From UBA7236 sp036734545 (GTDB taxonomy: Bacteria; Bacteroidota; Bacteroidia; Chitinophagales; BACL12), in NCBI GenBank assembly GCA_036734545.1, contig DAIMYJ010000015.1, positions 1-46,089 of the forward strand: a stretch of DNA of 46,089 nucleotides, in the 5' to 3' direction. The notes under the pieces were generated by a model that saw only the letters and a list, made by a program, of their open reading frames with translations, was not told the origin of the DNA and made no database searches. Positions 38,080 to 46,089 of the stretch are shown one piece after another (positions within the stretch are counted from its first letter, which is position 1; each line of letters starts with the position of its first letter). The position numbers were made by a program, and so were the translations under genes.

Positions 38080-38146
38080 TTGAGGTGTTTTTGGGTTTTT
38101 TACAAAGATGGGGTAAAATGATCAGTGTGGGAAGCGCGGGGGTTGA

Positions 38147-39952
38147 TCATTGACCGAGTTTGTCGCCGCGGAGTTCGCGGAAGCGCTTGCGGGCTTCGGT
38201 GGCGTAGAGGGAATCTTTGTAGTTGAGGATGATCTGCTCATAGCAGAGTTTTGCTTTTTCCAGATCGCGGTAGTGGAATTGGTAGAGTTCTCCCAATTTG
38301 AACACGGCATCATCACCCAGCAGGTCGAAGCTATAGTTCTGTCGGATCTCTTCCAGCAGGGCGGTGGCCTTATCGATATCTTGCTGCTTGAGTGCAGTCT
38401 GGGCCTTCAGGTATAAGATATCGTCGGTCAGTTGGTGGGCAGGATATAATGCGGCGAGGCTGTCGAGTGCATCCAGTGCGCCGGGAATATCGTTTTGGAA
38501 CAACAGCAGGTCAGCCTTCGCGAAAATCATCATCGGTTCTGCCACGGAGTCGAGACCAAGGTTATCGGTGATGAACACACTCAGTTGCATGGCATCATTG
38601 GCTACCAATTCGCTGGTGGCTGCCTTTAGTACATCCAGCAGTCCCTGAGCATATTTGAAGTCGCCCCGATAGTATGCCAGTTTTGCATTCTTATAGCGGG
38701 CCTCTTCGCCGAGCGGTTCGTCTTTCATGGACTTGTCGACCTGCGAGTACAGCAAAGTGGCCTCCCAAACATCGCCGCTGATCAGATAAAAATCTCCCAG
38801 ATCGAGTTTCAGTCGGGAGCGTTCTGCTTCCGTCAGTGCGGGCCAGACGATCACCGGGTCGATAAGTTCTATGGCGCGGGCGATATTGCCGGCATAAAAA
38901 GCTTCCAGCCGTGCCAGGTCTGCGGTGACATTGGCGGCGCGGGCGTCTTTTCTGCTGTATTCCTGAAGAAAGGCGAGATAGCTGGTGCGCAGGGCATTCA
39001 CATCTGCGGAGGTGTAGGTGCCGATTTTGAAGATCTTTTCTTTGTGGCAATTCAGGATACCGTTCTTGGCGCTGAAGTAGTGCGGATAATCATTGCCTTT
39101 GGAGATGATGTATTCATAGGCGGCGATAGCGTCGTCGTAGGCGCCTTCCGTGCGGGCAGTTTCGGCCAGTTCGAGCACGCGTTCGCCATTTTCCTTGTTG
39201 CGTTTATCGAGTGCTTTCACCTGGATGAGGGCGCCTTCAAAATCTTTCAGTTGGATATAATCCCAGATCAGCAGTTCGGTGTACAGCACCTCGTTCTTTC
39301 CGCTTTGTATGCGGGCGAATAGTTTTTCCTGCAGCAGTTCGTGGTCTTTTTCTTCATCCAGCATGCGGGTGAAGGCAGAGGTGGTTTTGCTGAAGCCGTT
39401 CTGGTCCTTTTCCCCATAGAAATTCAGGTAGGTTTCCAGCGACAGTTCAAAATTGCCATCGCGATAATACATGCCGGCCAGTTCGTAATTGAAGCTGTAC
39501 GTGGATACTACTTTTTGCGCCTTTTCATAGGTGGCGATCGCCATATCCAGTTTATCCAAACCAATAAATGCATTGGCCAGCTGGGTAGCCTGCGGACGGT
39601 TGTCGGTCATTTTATCAATGGCCGTTGTGTATTGTTTATTGGCATCCTTGCTGTTCCCCTGTTTTTCGAGGGCATTGCCCTTGTCGACGTAATAGGTCAG
39701 GTTGTCCGGATTTTTTTTCATCTGTTTATCGATGATCCGGTCGATCTCTTTGAAGTCGCGGAGTACCAGCAGACAGGTATAGTAGGCTTTGTAGTATCCG
39801 TTGGGGTTGTCGTTAAAGAGTTTCTTGTAGACATCGGCGGCCTTGTCATACTCGCCGTTGCTCATGTATTGCTGTGCCAGCGAAGCGTCGGTTTGGGCGC
39901 TTAGTGGCAGGACAAGTGCCGACAGGAGTATGATGACCAGAAATCTCTTCAT
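38147..39952 (-). CDS. Secreted or periplasmic TPR-rich protein
   Basis: The 601-residue product has a signal peptide (MKRFLVIILLSALVLPLSAQ) and then almost entirely tetratricopeptide-like helical pairs, for example AQQYMSNGEYDKAADVYKKL near residues 27-46 and LGELYQFHYRDLEKAKLCYE near the end. The C-terminus RKRFRELRGDKLGQ is basic. Such proteins serve as periplasmic scaffolds; no enzymatic motif is seen. It is 58 nt after tonB on the same strand and may be cotranscribed with it. Confidence 0.85.
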   Translation of the reverse strand: MKRFLVIILLSALVLPLSAQTDASLAQQYMSNGEYDKAADVYKKLFNDNPNGYYKAYYTCLLVLRDFKEIDRIIDKQMKKNPDNLTYYVDKGNALEKQGNSKDANKQYTTAIDKMTDNRPQATQLANAFIGLDKLDMAIATYEKAQKVVSTYSFNYELAGMYYRDGNFELSLETYLNFYGEKDQNGFSKTTSAFTRMLDEEKDHELLQEKLFARIQSGKNEVLYTELLIWDYIQLKDFEGALIQVKALDKRNKENGERVLELAETARTEGAYDDAIAAYEYIISKGNDYPHYFSAKNGILNCHKEKIFKIGTYTSADVNALRTSYLAFLQEYSRKDARAANVTADLARLEAFYAGNIARAIELIDPVIVWPALTEAERSRLKLDLGDFYLISGDVWEATLLYSQVDKSMKDEPLGEEARYKNAKLAYYRGDFKYAQGLLDVLKAATSELVANDAMQLSVFITDNLGLDSVAEPMMIFAKADLLLFQNDIPGALDALDSLAALYPAHQLTDDILYLKAQTALKQQDIDKATALLEEIRQNYSFDLLGDDAVFKLGELYQFHYRDLEKAKLCYEQIILNYKDSLYATEARKRFRELRGDKLGQ

Positions 39953-40010
39953 ATATCAGATAACAACGAAAATAATGCCGCAACCTGATGTGCAGGTAAT
40001 GTTTCGAAAA

Positions 40011-40778
40011 TTACATACCATCGAGGCGGAAGGTGATGGGCATACGCATATAGCAGGCTTTTGGCTCTCCGCCCTGCTTTCCGGGTTTCCAGCGGGTCAT
40101 GGCTTCCACCACCCGTATGGCCTCCTGGTCGCAACCGCCGCCTATGCCCTTTTCAATTTTCACATCCGACACGGAACCATCCTCATTCACCACAAATATG
40201 ACGAATACCGTGCCGGTGATACCGTTTTGTTTAGCCACATCGGGATATTTGAGGTTGTCTGAGAGGTAGCGCTGTATGCCTTTGGATCCGCCGGGGTATT
40301 GGGGCATCACTTCGAGGCTTTTGTAGATGGTCTTGCCATCGCCGTGGAGCACCGAGCTGTTGGCTGACCCTTCGGTAGCGGTGCCCGTGGAGGTGGAGTC
40401 GCCTTTTGTCTCTGTATTGGACAGGTTGGCATCTGGCACTTCCGTGTCCTTCTTAACTTCCATTTCGCCGATCACTGCATCAGCAGCCGGTGCCAGCGCC
40501 TGAGGAACGGCAGGGGGCAACACTTCCAGGATGGGTGGCGGCTCCGAGAGGCTGATCTCGGTGACATTGTAGAGGGGGGTGAGCACTTCCGATCTTTTTT
40601 CCAGCTGAATGAACCGGGAGGCGATTGTCAGGAGCACAAGCAGGGCGGTGATGCCGAGTGCAAGGTAGGTGTGTCTGGGGATCAGCTGACGCAATAGGAA
40701 AGCGCCATATTCGCGGTTACGACCCTCGAATACGATCTCATCAAAACTCCAGTTTGCGTGTGCCTGCCGATTATCCAT
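40011..40778 (-). CDS. TonB-family energy transducer
   Basis: Inner-membrane protein that links the ExbB/ExbD proton channel to outer-membrane receptors. The 255-residue product begins MDNRQAHANWSFDEIVFEGR, has one membrane helix (YLALGITALLVLLTIASRFI, near residues 33-52), a linker with only a modest Pro content, and the TonB C-terminal domain from about 170 with YPGGSKGIQRYLSDNLKYPD and VIFVVNEDGSVSDVKIEKG. It is one of probably several TonB paralogues, and without ExbB or a receptor nearby its partner cannot be named. It follows the vanZ-like gene by 34 nt. Confidence 0.92.
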   Translation of the reverse strand: MDNRQAHANWSFDEIVFEGRNREYGAFLLRQLIPRHTYLALGITALLVLLTIASRFIQLEKRSEVLTPLYNVTEISLSEPPPILEVLPPAVPQALAPAADAVIGEMEVKKDTEVPDANLSNTETKGDSTSTGTATEGSANSSVLHGDGKTIYKSLEVMPQYPGGSKGIQRYLSDNLKYPDVAKQNGITGTVFVIFVVNEDGSVSDVKIEKGIGGGCDQEAIRVVEAMTRWKPGKQGGEPKACYMRMPITFRLDGM

Positions 40779-40781
40779 AAC

Positions 40782-40795
40782 GCCCGCTACCGGGC
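40782..40795 (-). promoter_or_regulatory. Small hairpin just before the tonB start
   Basis: GCCCG (40782-40786) and CGGGC (40791-40795) form a 5-bp stem with a 4-nt loop, three bases from the tonB start codon. No T run follows, so it is not a terminator; it could modulate tonB translation within the gcvH-vanZ-tonB run. Confidence 0.3.
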
Positions 40796-40812
40796 AGTTG
40801 CGCTGTGTTCAA

Positions 40813-41199
40813 TTAATCTTGTGCTCTTTGATCCCTCCCCGAAAATACTAAAACCAGAACCGCCGCCAATGCACAGCCTATGGTATTGGCGAGGGCATCG
40901 TAGAGGTCGAACAGCCGGGTCGGGAGCATCTTTTGTATCCATTCGATGCAAAAACCGTACGCAATGCATAAGGCTACAGCGTACATAACGTTTTTTAAGG
41001 GTCTGCGGTTTCGGTATCGGTGCTGCAATATGAGCCATACCAGCCAGGTGAGCAGGCCATAAACAGCAGCGTGCATGACCTTATCAGGCTCCCAGATATG
41101 GAGTGCCGGCAGATCTTCTGCGGGCATAACCGACACTACGAGGATGGCGGTTGCCCAGCCGTAAGTAAAAAATGGCAGGATCCGTTCGAAACGGGCCAT
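40813..41199 (-). CDS. VanZ-family membrane protein
   Basis: The 128-residue product has four hydrophobic segments, with PDKVMHAAVYGLLTWLVWLI near residues 38-57 and FCIEWIQKMLPTRLFDLYDA near residues 83-102, which carry the conserved His and the EWxQ...R...D..A pattern of the VanZ family. The family is linked to glycopeptide tolerance in Gram-positives, but in Bacteroidota its function is not known. It starts one base after the gcvH stop and precedes tonB by 34 nt, so these form one transcription unit. Confidence 0.85.
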   Translation of the reverse strand: MARFERILPFFTYGWATAILVVSVMPAEDLPALHIWEPDKVMHAAVYGLLTWLVWLILQHRYRNRRPLKNVMYAVALCIAYGFCIEWIQKMLPTRLFDLYDALANTIGCALAAVLVLVFSGRDQRAQD

Positions 41200-41200
41200 A

Positions 41201-41581
41201 TCAGGCGCCCACCAGTTGCATATACTGGTCGGCAGAAAGCAGGTCGTTCACCTCATTGAGGTCAGAGAGGGAGACCTTGATCATCCAGCCTTTACCGTAA
41301 GGGTCCTGGTTAACGGATTCCGGGGCGCTTTCGAGTTCCGGATTCACATCGGTGATGGTGCCGGAAACGGGCATGAATAATTCAGAAACGGTTTTCACGG
41401 CTTCAACGGTACCAAATACCGATTCCCGGTTCATGTGCTCGCCTGCACCTTCGATCTCGACATACACGATGTCACCCAACTCGCGCTGTGCAAAATCGGT
41501 AATACCGATGGTGCCGGTGTTGCCTTCGATGAGTATCCATTCGTGGTCTTTCGTGTACTTAAGATGAGCGGGAAATTGCAT
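41201..41581 (-). CDS. gcvH: Glycine cleavage system H protein
   Basis: Lipoyl carrier of the glycine cleavage complex, shuttling the aminomethyl group between P, T and L proteins. The 126-residue product starts MQFPAHLKYTKDHEWILIEG, with FGTVEAVKTVSELFMPVSGT around the lipoyl lysine Lys63. Length is normal. A consensus promoter lies at 41598-41628. Its neighbours P and T are not in the window. It lies between sprA and a vanZ-like gene, a neighbourhood I recall from other Bacteroidota. Confidence 0.96.
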   Translation of the reverse strand: MQFPAHLKYTKDHEWILIEGNTGTIGITDFAQRELGDIVYVEIEGAGEHMNRESVFGTVEAVKTVSELFMPVSGTITDVNPELESAPESVNQDPYGKGWMIKVSLSDLNEVNDLLSADQYMQLVGA

Positions 41582-41597
41582 GGTCGTTGATTTTGCT

Positions 41598-41628
41598 CAA
41601 AATTACGATTTCCGGGAAAAATAGCAAA
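41598..41628 (-). promoter_or_regulatory. Promoter of gcvH
   Basis: On the minus strand TTTG (41625-41628), 19 bases, TAATTTTG (41598-41605): an exact Bacteroidota -33/-7 pair, 16 nt before the gcvH start. GTGAGTGG-type repeats start at 41629, directly upstream of the -33 element. Confidence 0.8.
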
Positions 41629-41745
41629 GTGGGTGAGTGGGTGTAGGCTGTTTTGCTAAGAAGGCAATTATCGGTCGTGAGTCGGCAGTCGTAAATCGTG
41701 AGTGGGTGTCCCGATAGCTATCGGGAGGGTGAGTGGGTGAGTTTT
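41629..41745 (+). repeat. Heptanucleotide repeat region, GTCGTGA and GTGAGTG types
   Basis: The stretch holds GTGGGTGAGTGGGTG at 41629-41643; then five 7-nt units at 41674-41708 (GTCGTGA, GTCGGCA, GTCGTAA, ATCGTGA, GTGGGTG); the 18-nt palindrome at 41709-41726; and GGGTGAGTGGGTGAG at 41727-41741. Together with the next array it fills most of the 258-bp gap between sprA and gcvH. Confidence 0.75.
41709..41726. repeat. Perfect 18-nt palindrome TCCCGATAGCTATCGGGA
   Basis: The sequence is its own reverse complement over all 18 bases. It is flanked on both sides by GTGAGTGGG repeats. I recall the same core in intergenic DNA of other Bacteroidota, but cannot check here. Confidence 0.85.
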
Positions 41746-41796
41746 AATATAAACCTTACAAATTACAAAGAGTTGCTTAAAGATCATATGCAGAGC

Positions 41797-41838
41797 CCTC
41801 AACCCTCAACATTCAACCCCCAACATTCAACCTTCAAC
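41797..41838 (-). repeat. Heptanucleotide tandem repeat, GTTGANN type
   Basis: On the minus strand six exact 7-nt units read GTTGAAG, GTTGAAT, GTTGGGG, GTTGAAT, GTTGAGG and GTTGAGG. The array begins one base past the sprA stop codon. It has the same consensus as the array at 18006-18040, and in both cases the GTTG strand is the sense strand of the gene just upstream. Confidence 0.85.
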
Positions 41839-41839
41839 A

Positions 41840-44800
41840 TCACTCAGCCAGGCTGAAGCGGACGCGGACGCCGGCGTTGGTGGAGGTGATGGGGAATGCG
41901 GTGGAGATCTTGGGGATGGTTTGCATGCGGTCGAAGTACAGCTGGATGTTGAAGCGATCGTTCACCACGTAGTCGATGGTAGGGGCGATCGTGATCGCGA
42001 GCATACCGCCGGTAGGTTCGTTCAGGTCCTGATCGAGGCGGAAGTTCGTGGTGATATCATCGCGGAAGCTGAAGTCGAATTTGAAGGTGAGGTCGTTCTC
42101 CAGATTCGGGCGACGGCCGCGGATCTTGAAGGGGAATGTAAATCCGCTCATCTTATACCCGGCGCCGATGGTAAACTCTGTCGAGTTGATCTGGGTAAGC
42201 TGATAATCGATGAAGCTCATGGTGAGCGTGCGCGATTTTTTGAAATCGAATTTGGTGGTGATGCCGTTGGTCCACGTCACATCAAATCCGATGAGCGGTG
42301 CCAGTGACTCGTTGAGGATGATGTTCGGTATCTCATACAGTGAAACGAAGTTACCGGTGAGGGTGTCGATCACGTGCCCGTAAGCATAATAATTGCCATC
42401 GAAATCCAGGTCTGTGATGAAGCTGTTGAGCGACATCGTGGATGTGTAAGCACTGGTGACATTGAATGCACTGAACAGGCGTTTGAAGCCCGGTAATTTA
42501 CTCAGGCCGTTGTAGGTGATGCGGTAATTCGGTTTCGGCATCTGATCGAACGGATTCAGTGAAACGGTAGATGCACTTTCACCGGTATAGGCTGCGAGGA
42601 AAGCCGGGATCAATACATCCTGTGAGTATGGTCCGTATCCTTCAGCGTAGTTTGGCAGGAATGTGCTGTCCAGCGGATTAAAGAAAATATCGCTGGAATA
42701 TACCGTGTTCATATCAGCCCACCGTTCGGAAATAATGAGACGATTCTCTTCGAATTGTTTGAAGGTGGCAGATACTTCTCTCGGATCCAGTTTTTCGAAC
42801 ACGGTTCCAAATATGCTGTAGCTGATGGAGAAGCTACCCATGTCTACCTGATTCAGATGCTCAAAGAAAGGATCATCGAGGGTGGCGGTATTCTTGAATA
42901 ATTCACTTTCGTTCTTGGTGTAGTTCTTATTCAGATTCACATCCAGCCTGAAGTCCTTGAGCGGTTCGAAGTTGGCGCGGATGTCCAGCGTTTCGTTATA
43001 GGTTTGAGCGAACAACTGGTTCATAGAAGTGGCTGATGTATACCAACCATTGTTCGCGATGGAATCCATCCATTTATAGGTGGGCTGGCCACCAAACACA
43101 AAGTCCCATCCCGGCGCCATGGTTGGGCGATTCAGTCCCAACACAGTAGAGGAAGGCATAAATCCGGGTACCGTGCTGGCGCGGTTCTCCGAATAATTGA
43201 TGGTCATACGCTTAAGACTGATGAGCAGTCGAACAAGTGTTTCTACCGGCGGACTTACAGTTGGTGTGCTGCCCTTTTTCTTCTCCTCTTTTTCCGCCGT
43301 GGCATCATCTGTTTTCTCTTCATCGCCTTTGGTGGTCTTTTTGGTATCCTGTTTAGGCGAGGTGTTACTATTGTATTGCTTAAAGAATTTTGATTTGCTG
43401 TAGAGGTTACGGAAGTTCAATTCACCATTCACGGATTTAGCCTGGGTGTTGTTGATGGTGTTACCGAGTGTATCGGCGATACCCAATGAGCCGGCGATCC
43501 AGTTATAGGAACTGTTGTAGTTGGCTTTCACTGTCACCCAGCTGAACAGCGGCAATTTGCTGATCGGCAGCGTGTAATTTACGGCGAGTGTTTGTCGATA
43601 ATTGATGTTACGGCCGAGGTCGAGGAAGCTGTTCATCAATGAATCCCGCTTTTCCGGAGAATCGATGCGGCCGAACGGTTCGTCGATACGTGCGTTATTG
43701 GTGGCGCTGAAGTCGACCTTCAGCGATTTTGCAGGTTCGAGTTTCAGGCCATAGAAACGATCCCAGGTAAAGAATTTATTGAAGGTGGGGTCCACGAGTC
43801 CGTCGCCATAAATATCGCGCATCAGTGTTTCACCATATTGCCTGTTCAGTTCCGTGCGGAAGCTGTAAGCCGTTGGCATCAGGTTGAAGTTGAAATCGCG
43901 CACCGGCGTGAGCCACTTGTATTTTTTATCGATGACCTTTTCAAAGGGCATGATATATTTTGCTTTTTGATTGAAGCTATAACCCACAGCGGCTTTGTAT
44001 CGGTTCACCAGATCGTATTCGAGGATGGGTGTGCTGTTATATTCCTGGGTATAGGCGAGGGTGAGGTCGAGGTTCTCTTTATCCCATGGTCTCGGATCGC
44101 CGGCATTATCTGCGCGTTCGAAACGCACGTTGGTGAGGTTCAGGCTCTTGATGGCAATATAGTCGATAACCGTTTTTTGGTATTGTTTGGCAGAGTCGGC
44201 ACCATAGGTGGCGTTGATCTGATCCAGCTGGTCGTTGAGGTCGATGTCGAGTGCATACGGGTCGAATTCCGGATTGCTGAACGACTCGCTGATGCTGGCA
44301 TACAAAGGCAATCGCAGATTCACGCCCTGCGGCAGGAATTTGCCGAGTTCAAGTGAAAGGGACGCAGCGTATTGATAGAAATTATCGAGATAACGTTCGC
44401 TGATCTGCTGATCGATCTGTCCGAATCCTGCAGTGTGCATATTACCGGAAACGGTGAACGTACCCAGGTCCGCCAGTTTGAAATCGGCGCGTGCCAATGC
44501 AGCCCAACCGCCTTCTTCATCGATGTTGGTGAGGCGTAATTCGTTCACCCAGATCTCGGCGCAAAAATCGTCACCGTTGCCGCCGGGTTCTTTCGGGTTG
44601 CGGATACCGATCATCACTTCTTCCACATATCCGAGTTCCGGGTTACCGATGATGGTGTAGGTGCCGCCATCGTTGGCATTCACCACGTAGGGCACCAGTG
44701 GCGATGCCTGGTTGTTGTTTCGCAGGGCTTTCACCTGCACCAGTGAATCCAGCGGGAAGTCGATCAGTGTTGCCCAGATCGCCTGACGAACTGCCTCATC

Positions 44801-46089
44801 TTCGGTAGTGCCGGGTGGCAATGGTAGTTTGGTAACCGTGATCGGAATATCGTATTCGTAGTAGTTATTCGTGAAGTCGGAACCGAGACGGATGAACACG
44901 TGCAGATCACCATCATTCAATGTTTCGAGAGGTGCTCCGGGGAGTGGCTCGCCGTGAACGTTCATGATGAGCCTGCCGTAGCGGCGCAGGTCGATGTTCA
45001 ATGATTTGAAGATACCGCGAGCGTCGCCATCCTGCAGCGGACACACGGTCATACTCAGCGCCTGTTCGTTTTGCTGGAAGGTGGAAACAGAGCTTCCGCT
45101 ACCCAGTGTTTGTTCGCGTTCGATACCGGGTGGCAGCGCGTAGGGGATAGGCTGGCGCACGGAGTTCTCTTCGATGCTCACGCTGGCCACGTTGAAGTCG
45201 GTCTCATTGCCATCATCATCCGGCAGATATTCACCGGGATTGAGCAGTGAGAAATTATATCTGCGCCATTGGTTACGCACGAGTTCAAGACGTGCGAAGC
45301 GGAGGATCAAACTATCCTCGAAGCCGGTCATGTACATCCTTATGAAACGGATGGAGCGGAAGTCCTGGATACTACCCACGCGGTTGTCGTATTCATTGAT
45401 CGGCACGCGGAACTGATACCATTTGATAGAGTCTGTTGAGCCGTCTTCAAAAGCATGCGCTGCTACTACCACATCGTTGATATACGGGCTGGTGGCTTCC
45501 ATACCCGGTTCCAGTTTGATGCGATACTGGAAGTAGCCTTCTGTTTCATTCAGCGTAAAGTCGTCATTCAGGTCTTCAGATTCCGGAATGGTGGTTGCTG
45601 CCGTAGGATAGGGTTCGGGTGAAGATTCTGTTGTAGGGGAGTTGCCCTGCGGGTTGTTGAAGCGTTTGTAGCGCTCGGTGATACTGCGTTCCTCATCATC
45701 CAGGTCGGAGCCGCGGTAATAGTGATAATCGTCGGTAGAAGGGTCGTTTTGCAATTTCACCAATGCGGCATCAGTGAGCAGAGTGGATGCATCCGCCAGG
45801 AATTGCTCGAAAAATTCCGCTTCCTGATCGCTGTTCATACCATCATACCCTTTATCCTGATTGGCGCGTGATTCCACGTCGTTATCGAAAGCCTGGTTGA
45901 TGGGCAGTGTGCGCGGTACATTTCCCCAGGATGTCTGATCGAGGTCGTCGGTAGTGCCATCTTTTGGCAATCCGTTCTCGAAGGCCATACGGGAGTCTTT
46001 CAGGATGTCTTCTGATACGTTACCGAGGTTGATATACAGATAGCCGTCATCGGTCACCTGTGAGCCGAATGGTCCGCGGTTATCGAAAG
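41840..46089 (-). CDS. sprA: T9SS outer-membrane translocon / gliding motility protein SprA, C-terminal part
   Basis: SprA is the very large beta-barrel pore that passes T9SS cargo across the outer membrane. The frame is open to the window end, so the 5' part is missing; about 1415 C-terminal residues of a normally ~2300-2450-residue protein are present. Visible family sequence includes FDNRGPFGSQ, VTDDGYLYINLGNVSEDILK and, further on, FRSIRFIRMYMTGFEDSLIL, with alternating amphipathic strands and a final aromatic-poor RFSLAE end. A GTG at 46057 is not the start. A Lys/Glu/Thr-rich insert occurs at 43257-43372. Export of the type A and type B proteins in this window would depend on it. Confidence 0.95.
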   Translation of the reverse strand, partial: FDNRGPFGSQVTDDGYLYINLGNVSEDILKDSRMAFENGLPKDGTTDDLDQTSWGNVPRTLPINQAFDNDVESRANQDKGYDGMNSDQEAEFFEQFLADASTLLTDAALVKLQNDPSTDDYHYYRGSDLDDEERSITERYKRFNNPQGNSPTTESSPEPYPTAATTIPESEDLNDDFTLNETEGYFQYRIKLEPGMEATSPYINDVVVAAHAFEDGSTDSIKWYQFRVPINEYDNRVGSIQDFRSIRFIRMYMTGFEDSLILRFARLELVRNQWRRYNFSLLNPGEYLPDDDGNETDFNVASVSIEENSVRQPIPYALPPGIEREQTLGSGSSVSTFQQNEQALSMTVCPLQDGDARGIFKSLNIDLRRYGRLIMNVHGEPLPGAPLETLNDGDLHVFIRLGSDFTNNYYEYDIPITVTKLPLPPGTTEDEAVRQAIWATLIDFPLDSLVQVKALRNNNQASPLVPYVVNANDGGTYTIIGNPELGYVEEVMIGIRNPKEPGGNGDDFCAEIWVNELRLTNIDEEGGWAALARADFKLADLGTFTVSGNMHTAGFGQIDQQISERYLDNFYQYAASLSLELGKFLPQGVNLRLPLYASISESFSNPEFDPYALDIDLNDQLDQINATYGADSAKQYQKTVIDYIAIKSLNLTNVRFERADNAGDPRPWDKENLDLTLAYTQEYNSTPILEYDLVNRYKAAVGYSFNQKAKYIMPFEKVIDKKYKWLTPVRDFNFNLMPTAYSFRTELNRQYGETLMRDIYGDGLVDPTFNKFFTWDRFYGLKLEPAKSLKVDFSATNNARIDEPFGRIDSPEKRDSLMNSFLDLGRNINYRQTLAVNYTLPISKLPLFSWVTVKANYNSSYNWIAGSLGIADTLGNTINNTQAKSVNGELNFRNLYSKSKFFKQYNSNTSPKQDTKKTTKGDEEKTDDATAEKEEKKKGSTPTVSPPVETLVRLLISLKRMTINYSENRASTVPGFMPSSTVLGLNRPTMAPGWDFVFGGQPTYKWMDSIANNGWYTSATSMNQLFAQTYNETLDIRANFEPLKDFRLDVNLNKNYTKNESELFKNTATLDDPFFEHLNQVDMGSFSISYSIFGTVFEKLDPREVSATFKQFEENRLIISERWADMNTVYSSDIFFNPLDSTFLPNYAEGYGPYSQDVLIPAFLAAYTGESASTVSLNPFDQMPKPNYRITYNGLSKLPGFKRLFSAFNVTSAYTSTMSLNSFITDLDFDGNYYAYGHVIDTLTGNFVSLYEIPNIILNESLAPLIGFDVTWTNGITTKFDFKKSRTLTMSFIDYQLTQINSTEFTIGAGYKMSGFTFPFKIRGRRPNLENDLTFKFDFSFRDDITTNFRLDQDLNEPTGGMLAITIAPTIDYVVNDRFNIQLYFDRMQTIPKISTAFPITSTNAGVRVRFSLAE

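Overview
The window reads as a chromosomal segment of a Bacteroidota bacterium (Chitinophagales- or Sphingobacteriales-like; I cannot place it more finely), probably a scaffolded draft assembly because it holds two runs of exactly 100 N. The assignment rests on type IX secretion (T9SS) type A and type B C-terminal domains, the T9SS translocon gene sprA, a Bacteroidota-style TonB, and promoters of the TTTG-N19/20-TAnnTTTG form typical of this phylum.

Region 1 (1-18002) is an uninterrupted same-strand run of 33 genes joining the str, S10, spc and alpha ribosomal operons: rpsL-rpsG-fusA, rpsJ to rplO, secY-map-infA-rpmJ, and rpsM-rpsK-rpsD-rpoA-rplQ. It encodes 28 ribosomal proteins, EF-G, SecY, methionine aminopeptidase, IF-1 and RNA polymerase alpha. 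There is no tuf gene between fusA and rpsJ. A good promoter candidate precedes rpsL and a clear intrinsic terminator follows rplQ. rpmD (59 aa) and rpmJ (38 aa) are included although very short.

Region 2 (18003-28156, mostly minus strand) is devoted to secreted proteins: four tandem paralogues with T9SS type A tails and a shared passenger (VYTD[VIL]D start, Asp/Asn-rich calcium-like loop, YGWxRL motif), an 852-residue three-part fusion (alkaline-phosphatase-like phosphodiesterase, TPR, sulfotransferase) preceded by a small unknown gene, and a large repeat-rich T9SS type B adhesin-like protein. Both N gaps fall inside repetitive or paralogous genes here. A tRNA-Asn(GTT) with promoter and terminator closes the region.

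Region 3 (28324-34033) holds a PfkB-family kinase, a cytochrome-b5-like small protein, a WecD-like GNAT acetyltransferase, a divergent ABC-2 exporter pair, and a delta-60-repeat T9SS protein. Region 4 (34034-38037, minus strand) is a carotenoid operon crtI-crtB-lycopene cyclase-crtZ, enough to convert geranylgeranyl diphosphate to zeaxanthin-type xanthophylls, with a DUF4286-like gene upstream. Region 5 (38147-46089, minus strand) is TPR protein, tonB, vanZ-like, gcvH and the 3' part of sprA, which runs off the window.

The least explained signal is a set of degenerate tandem repeats with a strict 7-nt period at four intergenic sites (18006-18040, 38038-38079, 41674-41708, 41797-41838), using three unrelated unit sequences. 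One array abuts a start codon, one lies upstream of a promoter next to an 18-nt perfect palindrome, and two share the unit GTTGANN, downstream of rplQ and of sprA. No intergenic stretch exceeds 300 bases.
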